Made by a program: the position numbers and the translations under genes. Below are positions 41,026 through 49,880 of a stretch of DNA of 64,000 nt, in pieces. The stretch is taken from the NCBI RefSeq assembly GCF_000612545.2, contig NZ_CP097800.1, positions 1,426,001-1,490,000 of the forward strand. The letters run 5' to 3'. A model generated the notes under the pieces. It did not search any database, was not told where the DNA came from, and saw nothing but the letters and a program-made list of their open reading frames with translations. The stretch comes from Streptomyces sp. PCS3-D2 (GTDB lineage Bacteria; Actinomycetota; Actinomycetes; Streptomycetales; Streptomycetaceae). Within the stretch, counting starts at the first letter, position 1. The number at the start of each line of letters is the position of its first letter.

Positions 41026-41886
41026 GTGTCGTCCGTCGAAGTGAGCTCCGAGACGGTGCGTGCCGAGGACGGCGCCACGTCGGAGGTCAGGCTGCACCGC
41101 AGGCCTGGCGATCCGTCCGCGCCGGTCCTGGTGTGCATGCCCGCCATGGGCACCCGGGCCGCCTCGTACGCCCCGCTGGCGGACGCCCTCGCCGAAGCCG
41201 GGTTCCAGGTGGCCGTCGGCGAGCTGCGCGGGCAGGGAACGAGTTCCGTGCGCGTGGGGCGCGGGGTGCGCTACGGCTATCACGAGATGGTCTGCTACGA
41301 CTACCCCGCGCTCTTCCGGGCGGTCGAGGCCGCCTTCCCGACGGCACCGCGCCACCTCCTGGGGCACAGCCTCGGTGGGCAGCTCGGCGCCCTCTACCTC
41401 AGCCAGGAGCCGCACATGGCCTCGGGCGCCGTCCTGGTGGGAGCCCCCTCCTGCCACTACCGCGGCTGGCCCTTCCCACAGAGCCTGGGGATGCTCGCCG
41501 CCTTCCAGGCCGCGGCCGCGTTCTCCGCGCTGTACGGGTATTTCCCGGGCCGCCGCATCGGAGTACTGGGCAACGACTCCGCGCAGGTCCTCAGGGACAT
41601 GGCGACCCAGGTCAGGACGGGCCGCTACCACGTGCCGTCCAGCGAGGTGGACTTCGAGCCCGCCCTGGCGAAGCTCGAACTGCCGGTTCTGGCGGTCGCG
41701 GTCAAGGGCGACGCCATGGCACCGCCCGGCGGCGTGCGCGGGCTCGCCGGCAAGCTCACGAACGCCCGCGTGACGTACTGGGAGCTCGCTCTCGGCGAGG
41801 GCGCCCAGGGCCGCCGGCACTACGCGTGGATCCGGGACAGCGCCGCGCTCGTCGAGCGGGTACGGACTTTCGTGGACGGGGTCTGA
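41026..41886 (+). CDS. Alpha/beta hydrolase of the lipid cluster
   Basis: This 286-aa alpha/beta-fold hydrolase has the nucleophile elbow GHSLGGQLG, an oxyanion segment VCMPAMGTRA and a C-terminal RRHYAW providing the likely catalytic His. No signal peptide. The PKS has no thioesterase, so this protein may release the product (a trans-acting thioesterase). The GTG start immediately follows the dehydrogenase stop, without a gap. A strong hairpin starts 4 bp after its stop. Confidence 0.9.
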   Translation: MSSVEVSSETVRAEDGATSEVRLHRRPGDPSAPVLVCMPAMGTRAASYAPLADALAEAGFQVAVGELRGQGTSSVRVGRGVRYGYHEMVCYDYPALFRAVEAAFPTAPRHLLGHSLGGQLGALYLSQEPHMASGAVLVGAPSCHYRGWPFPQSLGMLAAFQAAAAFSALYGYFPGRRIGVLGNDSAQVLRDMATQVRTGRYHVPSSEVDFEPALAKLELPVLAVAVKGDAMAPPGGVRGLAGKLTNARVTYWELALGEGAQGRRHYAWIRDSAALVERVRTFVDGV

Positions 41887-41890
41887 CGCC

Positions 41891-41927
41891 CCTCCCCGGC
41901 CCGGTCAGCCCAGACGGGCCGGGGAGG
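41891..41927. terminator. Bidirectional hairpin terminator
   Basis: Perfect 13-bp arms, CCTCCCCGGCCCG (41891-41903) and CGGGCCGGGGAGG (41915-41927), with an 11-base loop. The stop codon of the minus-strand propeller gene (41905-41907) lies in the loop. It separates the lipid operon from the convergent MFS/propeller operon. Confidence 0.88.
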
Positions 41928-42921
41928 AGGCCCCGGAGATCAGCGGCCGGGGGCTCCCGGTGCCGTCGGCGGGCACGGTCCACAGGTCCGAACGGTCGGC
42001 GGCGCCGTCGGCGGGCAGGGCGTAGGCGAGCGTGCCGTCGTCCAACCAGGCGGCCTGGTCGTCCACGCTGCGCTTCTCGGCGAGCGGGTGGTCCCGCAGC
42101 GTCCGCAGATCCATGACGTGTTCGCGCCACAGCGAAGCGCCGGGCCGGACCCGCTTCTTGTACGCGATACGCGTCTCGTCCGGGGAGAGCGAGGGACATT
42201 CGACGTTCTTGGCAAGGGTGGTGACGGACCGTCCGGACACCGAACCCTTGACCAGGTACGTCTCACCGGCCGTGGCGAGCGTGGCATAGAAGGTGTCGTC
42301 GTCCGCGGAGAAGGTGACGCCCCAGAAGTTGACGTCCTGGGCGCGGTGCTCCCGCCCGTCCATGGTGATCGCGAACTGCTCCAGGTCGGCGTCGAGCTTC
42401 CAGGTGCTGGTGTCCAGGATGGCGGTGCGCGTGGAGAAGAACGCCGCGCCGTAGGACTCTCCGGAGATGAACACGGTCCAGGCGACGAAGCGGCCGCTGG
42501 GCGAGACGCGGGCCCGGCTGGGCGTGCCCGCCAGTGGGAAGCTGCGCACCTGGCGCAGCTCGGCGTCGACGATGACGGCCTTGTTGTCCTGGGCGAGGGC
42601 ACCTGGGCTGGAGCGCAGGCAGACGCCCGTACCCGCAGCCGCATGGAAGCGCTGGCAGGTGAGGTCGGACACCGTGCGGGTGCCTTCGGGCGCATCGGCC
42701 GGGACGGAGGCGAGGGCGCCGCGGTGCGGGCCCTGCCCGCTGCCCAGGAAGGCCAGCGCGTCCCGTCCGGCCGTCAGTGACACGGCCCCCGCGGTCGCGG
42801 CCGGGCCACCGGCCCGCGGCTGGTCGGCACGGGAGGCGGCGCGCAGCACCAGGGTGGCGCCGACGCCCCCGAGCAGCAGCACCGCCACCGCGAGGACGAG
42901 CAGGCGGCGGGAGCGTGTCAT
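41905..42921 (-). CDS. Membrane-anchored beta-propeller-like (TolB-type) protein
   Basis: This 338-aa protein has an N-terminal signal anchor (LLVLAVAVLLLGGVGATLVL) after basic residues, then an extracytoplasmic domain with repeated blades: RARVSPSGRFVAWTV, DVNFWGVTFSADDDTFYATL, ECPSLSPDETRIAYKK and DQAAWLDDGTLAYAL. Such TolB-like propellers often bind partner proteins or sugars. Start ATG 42921 is favoured by GAGGAA 4 bp upstream; a GTG at 42933 overlapping the MFS stop is the alternative. Cotranscribed with the MFS gene. Confidence 0.85.
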   Translation of the reverse strand: MTRSRRLLVLAVAVLLLGGVGATLVLRAASRADQPRAGGPAATAGAVSLTAGRDALAFLGSGQGPHRGALASVPADAPEGTRTVSDLTCQRFHAAAGTGVCLRSSPGALAQDNKAVIVDAELRQVRSFPLAGTPSRARVSPSGRFVAWTVFISGESYGAAFFSTRTAILDTSTWKLDADLEQFAITMDGREHRAQDVNFWGVTFSADDDTFYATLATAGETYLVKGSVSGRSVTTLAKNVECPSLSPDETRIAYKKRVRPGASLWREHVMDLRTLRDHPLAEKRSVDDQAAWLDDGTLAYALPADGAADRSDLWTVPADGTGSPRPLISGASSPARLG

Positions 42922-42929
42922 CGGCTTCC

Positions 42930-44294
42930 TCACGGGCGTCGGGCCGGGTCGGGCGGTGTGGGTGCGGGAGGCGTGCCGGGCGCAGCCGACGACGGCCGCA
43001 GCACGCGGCCGGCGACGGCCGCGCAGCACAGCAGGCCGGCCGCGGCGGCCGCGAGCGCCGGACCGGGGCCCCAGAGGGTCCATGCCCCGCCGAAGGCCAG
43101 CGAGCAGCCGAAGCGGGCCAGCGCCTGGCCGGTGCCGACCAGGGCCAGGCCGGTGCCGCGCAGCGGCTCGGGGACGGTGGCGGCCACGGCGGCCGGCAGC
43201 ACCCCGTCGGTGGCGGCGTAGAACAGGCCGTGCAGGGCGAGGACGAGGTAGGGCAGGGCGGGCCAGTCGGGGGCCCACAGCAGCAACCCGTAGGCGGTGA
43301 GCAGGAGGGCGTGCCCGGCAAGGAAGACGGTACGGCGTCCGATCCGGTCGGCGAGGGCCCCGGCCGGGACGGCCAGCAGCAGGAACACGGCGGCGGTGCC
43401 CAGCGGCAGGAGCGGGAACCACTGGTCGTCGATGCCGGTCCGGCGCTGGAGCAGCAGGTAGACGAAGGCGTCGCTGACGGTGGTGAGGCCGAGCAGGACC
43501 GCGCAGAGCGCCAGGGCGCGCAGCCGCGGCAGGCGCAGCAGCGCCACCGCGTCGCGCAGCTTCACGGGCTGCGGGCCGGCGGGCTCGACGGAGGGTGCCG
43601 GCGGGGCGGGTGCGGGGCGCCGGGCGGGCGGGGCCGCCGCCGGCCGGGGCGGGAAGTCGGCCGCGCCGGAGGGGACGAAGAGCACGAGCACCACGACGCC
43701 GAGTGCGGCGACGCAGGCGCTGACGCCGAAGACGGCGTCGTAGCCGTCGGCGGCCACGCCGAGGATGAGGAAGGCGGCGAGGGGCCCGAGCAGCGCTCCC
43801 GTGGTGTCCATGGCCCGGTGCAGGCCGAAGGCCCGGCCCTGTGACGCCTGCGGTGTGGACAGGGAGATCAATGCGTCGCGCGGGGCGGTGCGCAGGCCCT
43901 TGCCGGTGCGCTCCAGCGCCAGGATCACGCTGATCGGGCCGAGGCTGTGGGCGAGCAGCAGCAGGGGCTTGCACAGGGCGGACAGGCCGTAGCCGATACC
44001 GGCGACCAGCTTGTGGTTGCGGACCCGGTCGGCGAGGTGCCCGCCGGTGAGCTGCACCAGGGCGCTGACGCCGTTGTAGACGCCGTCGAGGGCGCCGAAC
44101 CCGAGCGGGCTGAGGCCGAGCCCCGCGATCAGGTACAGCGGCAGGACGGCGGTGACCATCTCGGAGGAGACGTCGGTGATCAGGCTGACCGTGCCCAGTG
44201 CGAGGACGGTCGGGGCGACCGCCCGCGCCCTGCCGGTTCCCCGGCCCGGTGCGGTCTTCGCGCCCGCGGGTGCGGAGCGGTCCGCGAGGTACAT
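42930..44294 (-). CDS. Major facilitator superfamily transporter
   Basis: This 454-aa protein has about 12 membrane helices and a long cytoplasmic central loop (about residues 205-255, Pro/Ala-rich). The first-half signature LTGGHLADRVRNHKLVAG and the second-half AGALADRIGRRTVFLAG are typical MFS A-motifs. The pairing with a secreted propeller suggests export or uptake of a compound whose identity cannot be read. The ATG at 44294 follows a GGGGGAG site; there is no adjacent regulator. Confidence 0.92.
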   Translation of the reverse strand: MYLADRSAPAGAKTAPGRGTGRARAVAPTVLALGTVSLITDVSSEMVTAVLPLYLIAGLGLSPLGFGALDGVYNGVSALVQLTGGHLADRVRNHKLVAGIGYGLSALCKPLLLLAHSLGPISVILALERTGKGLRTAPRDALISLSTPQASQGRAFGLHRAMDTTGALLGPLAAFLILGVAADGYDAVFGVSACVAALGVVVLVLFVPSGAADFPPRPAAAPPARRPAPAPPAPSVEPAGPQPVKLRDAVALLRLPRLRALALCAVLLGLTTVSDAFVYLLLQRRTGIDDQWFPLLPLGTAAVFLLLAVPAGALADRIGRRTVFLAGHALLLTAYGLLLWAPDWPALPYLVLALHGLFYAATDGVLPAAVAATVPEPLRGTGLALVGTGQALARFGCSLAFGGAWTLWGPGPALAAAAAGLLCCAAVAGRVLRPSSAAPGTPPAPTPPDPARRP

Positions 44295-44419
44295 GCTCTG
44301 GTGCTCCCCCGTACAGACGGTCTGACGTCATTCGAACGTGCGAGTCGAACCCGAACCCTAGTCCTTGTACGGGCCAACTGTGCTGCGTACGGCGCGATTC
44401 GGCCGTACGTGCCACCGCG

Positions 44420-45280
44420 TCACCCGCGGCTGCTCTCGTCCCGCAGCCACGTGGAGAAGTCCTGGTTGCGGATGGCCCGGCGGGATCCCCGGCGGGCCGC
44501 GAGCGCAGCCGCCGCGAAGACCACGACCGCGGGCAGGAGTTCCGGATCGGCGCGCAGCAGGGACCGGAGGTCGGACGTCGCGGTGCGCGCCGAAGGACCG
44601 GACCCCGCCGCGGCGTCCCGCCCGGCCTGGAACCGCTCGAACTCGGCGGAGGAGGTCGCCGCACGCACCTTGCGCCGGATCAGGTCCGACCAGGTGCGCG
44701 GCGGCCGCACGACGACCCTGGCGCTCTCGACCACGCGCCGCTCCCCGGTCCCGAAGGCGAGGGACGCGGCCAGGTCGTCGGCCATCAGCGGGGGCAGCGC
44801 CGCGATCCGCCGGTACCCCTCCTCGGTGACGGCGATGACACCCCGGCCGAAGAGGCCCTCGCGGACCGCCGGCAGCCGCTGCCACACCCGGTAGTAGGCC
44901 CGGACCGGCCAGGCGCAGCCGGTCAGCGGGATGTCCCGGCCCGGGGCGGCGGCGAGCAGGCCGGGGGCGGCGGCGAGGGCGTCCGTCAGCGCCCTTACGT
45001 CGGCGGCGCCGACCACGACGTCGGCGTCCACGTACAGCCGCGGAAAGCCCCGCGCGTGCTCGTCGCCGACCCGAAGTGCCGTGTGTTTGGAAGGGGTCGG
45101 GATCTCCACGACGCGTACCCGGTCGCCGCGCGCGCCCGCCACCCGGGCGGTGTCGTCGGTACAGCCGTTGCACACCACGACGATGTCGGGCCCGGACGAC
45201 GGGGAGTCGGCCAGGAGCGCGTCGAGGAGTCGGCCGATGACCCGGCCTTCGTTGTGGGCCGGTATCACGATGCTGGTCAC
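44420..45280 (-). CDS. Family 2 glycosyltransferase
   Basis: This 286-aa GT-A glycosyltransferase has the N-terminal SIVIPAHNEGRVIGRLL and a metal-binding DADVVVGA. A short hydrophobic segment near the C-terminus (LPAVVVFAAAALAA) may tether it to the membrane. It is divergent from the Gfo/Idh gene across a 371-bp region, so it is the left flank of the glycan cluster. The GTG at 45280 is used; a further GTG at 45295 is possible. Acceptor and donor unknown. Confidence 0.85.
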   Translation of the reverse strand: MTSIVIPAHNEGRVIGRLLDALLADSPSSGPDIVVVCNGCTDDTARVAGARGDRVRVVEIPTPSKHTALRVGDEHARGFPRLYVDADVVVGAADVRALTDALAAAPGLLAAAPGRDIPLTGCAWPVRAYYRVWQRLPAVREGLFGRGVIAVTEEGYRRIAALPPLMADDLAASLAFGTGERRVVESARVVVRPPRTWSDLIRRKVRAATSSAEFERFQAGRDAAAGSGPSARTATSDLRSLLRADPELLPAVVVFAAAALAARRGSRRAIRNQDFSTWLRDESSRG

Positions 45281-45651
45281 CCGGGCAGTATGCACGGTCG
45301 AACACCAGCTCCCGGCGATTCCGCCAACTCTGCCCGGGGGTACGCCCGGTGGACTAGATTGAGTGGCGCCGAGCGGATTCGGCGCGCTTCGGCGCGGCCG
45401 GCAACGATCCGGCCCGGCACGGGTGGTACGGGTTCGATCGCGTGTGGGGAACAGGCGGTCGGGCCGGGGGGCGGCATACGCGATTCGCGCAGAACATCGG
45501 TTGTGGGGGGCCATCACCGTTGAGCAGGTCACGCAGGGGACGCTCAGGCATCCGGCGTGCCCTCGGCAACGGCGTTCCCCCCTCCACCGCACGCGTCCCG
45601 GCCACGGGTAGTCGACACGCCGGTCGGCGTGCGCGGAAGGAAGGGAACGCT
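45281..45651. other. 371-bp divergent intergenic region of the glycan cluster
   Basis: This separates the minus-strand glycosyltransferase from the plus-strand Gfo/Idh operon. TAGATT at about 45354-45359 is a possible -10 for the right-hand operon, but no convincing -35 is seen. No gene is supported. Confidence 0.4.
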
Positions 45652-46776
45652 GTGAAGGACACCTCGAAGGACGGCGCGCAGAGCGCCGAACGGACCGCTG
45701 GGCAGAGCGCGGGCATCCCCGGCCGGGGGTCCGCGGCCCCGTTAGGCGTCGCGGTGGTCGGTGCGGGCTACTGGGGCCCCAATCTCGTCCGCAATTTCCA
45801 GTCCAGCCCGCAGTTCCGGCTGCGCTGGCTCTGCGACCTGGACATCGACCGTGCCCGGCAGGCACTCGGCCGCTACTCCACGGTGCAGCCGACCGCGGAC
45901 TACGCCGCGGTCCTCGCCGATCCCTCCGTCCAAGCGGTCGCCGTGGCCACGCCGGCCGGGACGCACCTGGACGTCGCGCTGGCCGCGCTGCGGGCCGGGA
46001 AGCACGTCCTGGTGGAGAAGCCGCTCGCCGCCACGTACGAGGACGGAATGCGGCTGGTGGCGGAGGCCGAGAAGCGCGGCCTCACCCTGATGTGCGACCA
46101 CACCTACTGCTACACGCCGGCAGTGCGCCGGATCCGGGAGATGGTCCGCTCCGGTGAACTCGGCGAGATCCACTTCGTCGACTCGGTCCGGATCAACCTC
46201 GGGCTCGTCCAGAAGGACATCGACGTCCTGTGGGACCTCGCTCCCCACGACCTGTCGGTCCTCGACTTCATCCTCCCCGACCACGTGCAGCCGGTGGCCG
46301 TCGCCACGACCGGCGCCGACCCGATCGGGGCCGGCCAGTCCTGCGTGGCCTACCTGACCCTCCAGCTGAGCACCGGCGCCATCGCGCACGTGCACGTCAA
46401 CTGGCTCTCCCCGACGAAGGTGCGCACCACCATGGTCGGCGGCTCCAAGCGCACCCTGGTCTGGGACGACCTCAACCCCACGCAGCGCGTCGCGGTGTTC
46501 GACCGAGGCGTGGAACTGAGCACCCCGCAGGAGATCGGCGCCGACGAACGCCGCGACATGCTCGTCTCCTACCGGTCCGGCGACATGGTGGCGCCCGCGA
46601 TCGGCGAGAAGGAGGCGCTGCGCAGCATGGTCGAGGAGTTCGCCGACGCCATCAGGACGGGACGGCCGCCGCTGACCGACGGCCGGGCGGGCCTGAAGGT
46701 GCTGGACATCCTCGAAGCGGCGTCTCGGAGCCTGGAGTTCCGGGGCGCGGTCGTCGGACTGCGCACCGGGCGCTGA
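45652..46776 (+). CDS. Gfo/Idh/MocA sugar-nucleotide oxidoreductase, with a TTA codon
   Basis: This 374-aa NAD-dependent enzyme resembles WlbA-type UDP-sugar 3-dehydrogenases: Rossmann motif VAVVGAGYWGPNLVRNF (about residues 33-49), catalytic-Lys motif VEKPLA, and DHTYCYTPAV and APHDLSVL. It would create a 3-keto sugar nucleotide for amination by a neighbouring DegT enzyme. Leu31 is TTA (45742-45744). The GTG start at 45652 has AGGAAGG upstream. The first 30 residues are a disordered extension. Confidence 0.92.
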   Translation: MKDTSKDGAQSAERTAGQSAGIPGRGSAAPLGVAVVGAGYWGPNLVRNFQSSPQFRLRWLCDLDIDRARQALGRYSTVQPTADYAAVLADPSVQAVAVATPAGTHLDVALAALRAGKHVLVEKPLAATYEDGMRLVAEAEKRGLTLMCDHTYCYTPAVRRIREMVRSGELGEIHFVDSVRINLGLVQKDIDVLWDLAPHDLSVLDFILPDHVQPVAVATTGADPIGAGQSCVAYLTLQLSTGAIAHVHVNWLSPTKVRTTMVGGSKRTLVWDDLNPTQRVAVFDRGVELSTPQEIGADERRDMLVSYRSGDMVAPAIGEKEALRSMVEEFADAIRTGRPPLTDGRAGLKVLDILEAASRSLEFRGAVVGLRTGR

Positions 46777-46885
46777 CCGCTCCCGGTCGGACGCCGGCCC
46801 GAGGCCGGCCCGACCCCGGTCCCCATCGGGACCCTTCGCATGGCGTGACACGCAGGACCACGACCGATCCAGTGGGAGCAGGGCG

Positions 46886-47881
46886 TTGAGCAGCAGCGTA
46901 CGAGGCAAGAAGATTCTGGTCACCGGCGGAGCGGGCACCATCGGCTCGCACGTGGTGGACCAGCTGGTGGACAACGGGGCACGCGAAATCGTGGTGCTCG
47001 ACAACTTCGTGCGGGGGCGGACCGCCAACCTGGCGCGCGCCCTGCCGAGCGGCGTGGTGGAGGTCGTCGAGGGCGACATCCGCGACGTGGCGGCGGTGCG
47101 CAAGGTGACGGAGGGCGCCGACCTGGTCTTCCACCTGGCGGCCATCCGGATCACGCAGTGCGCGGAGGAACCACGGCTGGCGAACGAGGTGATGGTGGAC
47201 GGCACGTTCAACGTGCTGGAGGCGGCGGCCGCCGCCGGGGTGGGGAAGGTGATCGCCTCGTCGTCGGCCTCGGTCTACGGCCTGGCCGAACAGTTCCCGA
47301 CGACCGAGCGCCACCATCCGTACAACAACGACACCTTCTACGGTGCGGCGAAGGCCTTCAACGAGGGGATGCTGCGCAGCTTCCACTCGATGTACGGGCT
47401 GGACTACGTCGCACTGCGCTACTTCAACGTGTACGGCCCGCGGATGGACATCCACGGGCTGTACACCGAGGTGCTCATCCGCTGGATGGAGCGCATCGCC
47501 TCGGGCGAACCGCCGCTGATCCTCGGCGACGGCCTGCAGACCATGGACTTCGTCGACGTGCGCGACATCGCGCGCGCGAACCTGCTGGCTGCCGAATCGG
47601 ACCTGACCGACGAGGTGTTCAACGTCGCGAGCGGGACCGAGACGAGCCTGCTGGAGCTGGCGAACGGCCTGCTGGAGGCGATGGGCGCGGACGGCCTGGT
47701 GCCCGAGCACGGCCCGGCCCGTGCCGTGAACGGCGTGACCCGCCGCCTCGCGGACACCGCGCAGGCCCGTGAGCGCCTCGGCTTCACGGCCGCGATCGAC
47801 CTGCGCACCGGCCTGCGGGACCTGGTGGACTGGTGGCGGGCGGAGCGCGCCGCCGACACGGCGGCGGAGGCGGGTCGATGA
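46886..47881 (+). CDS. NAD-dependent epimerase/dehydratase (SDR)
   Basis: This 331-aa extended SDR acts on a nucleotide sugar: ILVTGGAGTIGSHVV at the N-terminus, the SSSASVYG segment and the YGAAKAF motif carrying the catalytic Tyr and Lys. The YNNDTFYG and RYFNVYGPRM segments are typical of UDP-glucose-4-epimerase relatives. It probably makes or epimerises the precursor. The start is TTG at 46886, with GGGAG upstream. The next gene overlaps its stop (ATGA). Confidence 0.92.
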   Translation: MSSSVRGKKILVTGGAGTIGSHVVDQLVDNGAREIVVLDNFVRGRTANLARALPSGVVEVVEGDIRDVAAVRKVTEGADLVFHLAAIRITQCAEEPRLANEVMVDGTFNVLEAAAAAGVGKVIASSSASVYGLAEQFPTTERHHPYNNDTFYGAAKAFNEGMLRSFHSMYGLDYVALRYFNVYGPRMDIHGLYTEVLIRWMERIASGEPPLILGDGLQTMDFVDVRDIARANLLAAESDLTDEVFNVASGTETSLLELANGLLEAMGADGLVPEHGPARAVNGVTRRLADTAQARERLGFTAAIDLRTGLRDLVDWWRAERAADTAAEAGR

Positions 47882-49029
47882 ACGCCCCGGACCCGACCGC
47901 CCGGATCCCCGTGATGGTGCCCTGGCTGGGCGAGGAGGAGGCGAAGGCCGCCGCCGATGCGGTGCTCTCGGGCTGGGTCGCGCAGGGGCCCCGGGTCGCC
48001 GAGTTCGAACGGGCCTTCGCGGAACGGGTGGGCGCCGAACACGGCATCGCCGTCAGCTCGTGCACCACCGCCCTGCACCTGGCCCTCGTCGCCCTGGACC
48101 TGGGGCCGGACGACGAGGTGATCGTCCCCTCCCTGTCGTTCATCGCCACCGCCAACGCCGTGCGCTACACCGGTGCGCGCCCGGTGTTCGCCGACGTCGA
48201 GGAGGCCACCGGCAACCTGACCCCGGCCACCGTGGACGCGGTCCGCACCCCCCGCACGAGAGCGGTGCTCGCCGTCCACCAGGGCGGGGTGCCCGCCGAC
48301 GTGCACGCCCTGCGGGCGGCGTGTGCCGCCTGGGACGTCGCGCTCGTGGAGGACGCGGCCTGCGGCATCGGCGCGACGGTCGGCGGGAAGTCCGTCGGCC
48401 ACGGGGCGCTGCTCGCCGCCTGGTCCTTCCACCCCCGCAAGGTGATCACCACCGGCGAGGGCGGCATGGTGACCACGGACGACGCGCGGTGGGCGGAGCG
48501 GCTGCGCCGTCTGCGCGAGCACGGCATGAACGTGTCCGCCGCGCAGCGGCACGCGAGCAGCAAGCCGATCGTCGAGAGCTACCTGGAGGTCGGCTACAAC
48601 TACCGGATGACCGACATCCAGGCCGCGGTCGGCCTGGTGCAGCTCGGCAGGCTGGACGAGATCGTGGCCCGGCGGCGCCGGCTCGCCGCCCGGTACGCGG
48701 AGCTGCTGCGCGAGGTCCCGGGCCTGCGCCCGGTCCGCGACCCCGCACACGGGCAGGGCAACTTCCAGTCCTACTGGGTGCTGCTGGCCGAGGACTTCCC
48801 CGTCGGGCGGGACACCCTGCTCGCGGTGCTCTCCGAGGCCGGGATCTCGGCCCGGCGCGGGATCATGGCCTCGCACCTGGAGCCCGCGTACGAGGGCCAC
48901 GACGCGGCCCCGCTGCCGGTGACCGAGCGGATCAGCCGCGACTCCCTGATCCTCCCGCTGTTCCACACCATGACCGAAGCCCAGCAGGACCGGGTGGTGG
49001 CGGTGCTGCGGGAGCAGGCGGGCGGATGA
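47878..49029 (+). CDS. DegT/DnrJ/EryC1 aminotransferase (C4-type likely)
   Basis: This 383-aa PLP-dependent sugar aminotransferase has VPSLSFIATANAV, VEDAACGIGA and FHPRKVITTGEGGM containing the PLP lysine. The last segment resembles the C4-aminotransferase branch (PglE, PseC and perosamine synthase type). It overlaps the SDR upstream and the acyltransferase downstream by 4 bp each, so aminated product may pass straight to N-acylation. The assignment to C4 is from motif resemblance only. Confidence 0.9.
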   Translation: MNAPDPTARIPVMVPWLGEEEAKAAADAVLSGWVAQGPRVAEFERAFAERVGAEHGIAVSSCTTALHLALVALDLGPDDEVIVPSLSFIATANAVRYTGARPVFADVEEATGNLTPATVDAVRTPRTRAVLAVHQGGVPADVHALRAACAAWDVALVEDAACGIGATVGGKSVGHGALLAAWSFHPRKVITTGEGGMVTTDDARWAERLRRLREHGMNVSAAQRHASSKPIVESYLEVGYNYRMTDIQAAVGLVQLGRLDEIVARRRRLAARYAELLREVPGLRPVRDPAHGQGNFQSYWVLLAEDFPVGRDTLLAVLSEAGISARRGIMASHLEPAYEGHDAAPLPVTERISRDSLILPLFHTMTEAQQDRVVAVLREQAGG

Positions 49030-49880
49030 GCGCTGCGGTGACCGAGGACCTGCTGGTCGTCGGCGCGGGCGGGTTCGCGCGGGAGACCGCGCAGGCTGTA
49101 CGGGACGTGGCCGCGGCCGACGCGGCGAGCGGGCGTGCGCCCCGGTGGCGGCTGGCCGGGCACCTCGACGACGATCCGGCCCTGCACGGCCGGGAGGTCG
49201 ACGGGGTGCCGGTGCCGGGCGGCTGCGAGCTGGTCCACGCGCTGCCGGCCGCCCGGGTCGTGGTCTGCGTGGGCAGCCCCCGGGACTACGCGGTACGGGC
49301 CCGCCTGGTGCGGCGGCTGGGCCTGCCCGTGGAGCGGTACGCGACGGTGGTGCACCCCACTGCGGCGGTTTCGGGCTCCTCGTCCGTGGGGCCGGGCTCG
49401 GTGCTGCTCGCGCACAGCGTGCTGACGGCCGGTGTCCGGGTCGGTTCGCACGTGGCGGTGATGCCTCAGGTGGTACTCACCCACGAGGACGAGGTCGGGG
49501 ACTTCGCCACCCTCGCCTCGGGCGTCCGCCTGGGCGGCGGGGTGCGGGTGGGACGCGGGGCGTACGTGGGGGCGGGGGCTCTGGTCCGGGAGTACGCGGC
49601 GATCGGTGCCTGGTCGCTGACCGGTATGGGCAGCACCGTCCTCGCGGACGTCCCGGCCGGGGAGGTGTGGGCCGGCAGCCCGGCCCGCCTCCTGCGGCCG
49701 GCGGGGGCCACCGCCCTCGCCGAACTGGCCCGCGAGGCGGGCGAACCGGGCGGGGCCGGGTGCGGACCCGACGGGGACGCGCCGGCGCCCGACGGGGACG
49801 CGCCGGCGCACGGCACGAAAGACGGCACCGGCCCGAACGGCCGGCGGCCGGAGACACGGATGGAGAGTCCAGTCGTATGA
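49026..49880 (+). CDS. NeuD/PglD-like sugar N-acyltransferase
   Basis: This 284-aa protein has an N-terminal Rossmann-like part (LLVVGAGGFARETAQAV) and a left-handed beta-helix made of hexapeptide repeats (about residues 110-220; VGPGSVLLAHSVLTAGVRVG and VRVGRGAYVGAGALV), the form of acetyltransferases such as NeuD and PglD. The catalytic-His position may lie in VVLTHEDEVG. A Gly/Asp-rich tail of about 50 residues is unusual. Partner of the DegT enzyme upstream. Confidence 0.9.
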   Translation: MSAAVTEDLLVVGAGGFARETAQAVRDVAAADAASGRAPRWRLAGHLDDDPALHGREVDGVPVPGGCELVHALPAARVVVCVGSPRDYAVRARLVRRLGLPVERYATVVHPTAAVSGSSSVGPGSVLLAHSVLTAGVRVGSHVAVMPQVVLTHEDEVGDFATLASGVRLGGGVRVGRGAYVGAGALVREYAAIGAWSLTGMGSTVLADVPAGEVWAGSPARLLRPAGATALAELAREAGEPGGAGCGPDGDAPAPDGDAPAHGTKDGTGPNGRRPETRMESPVV

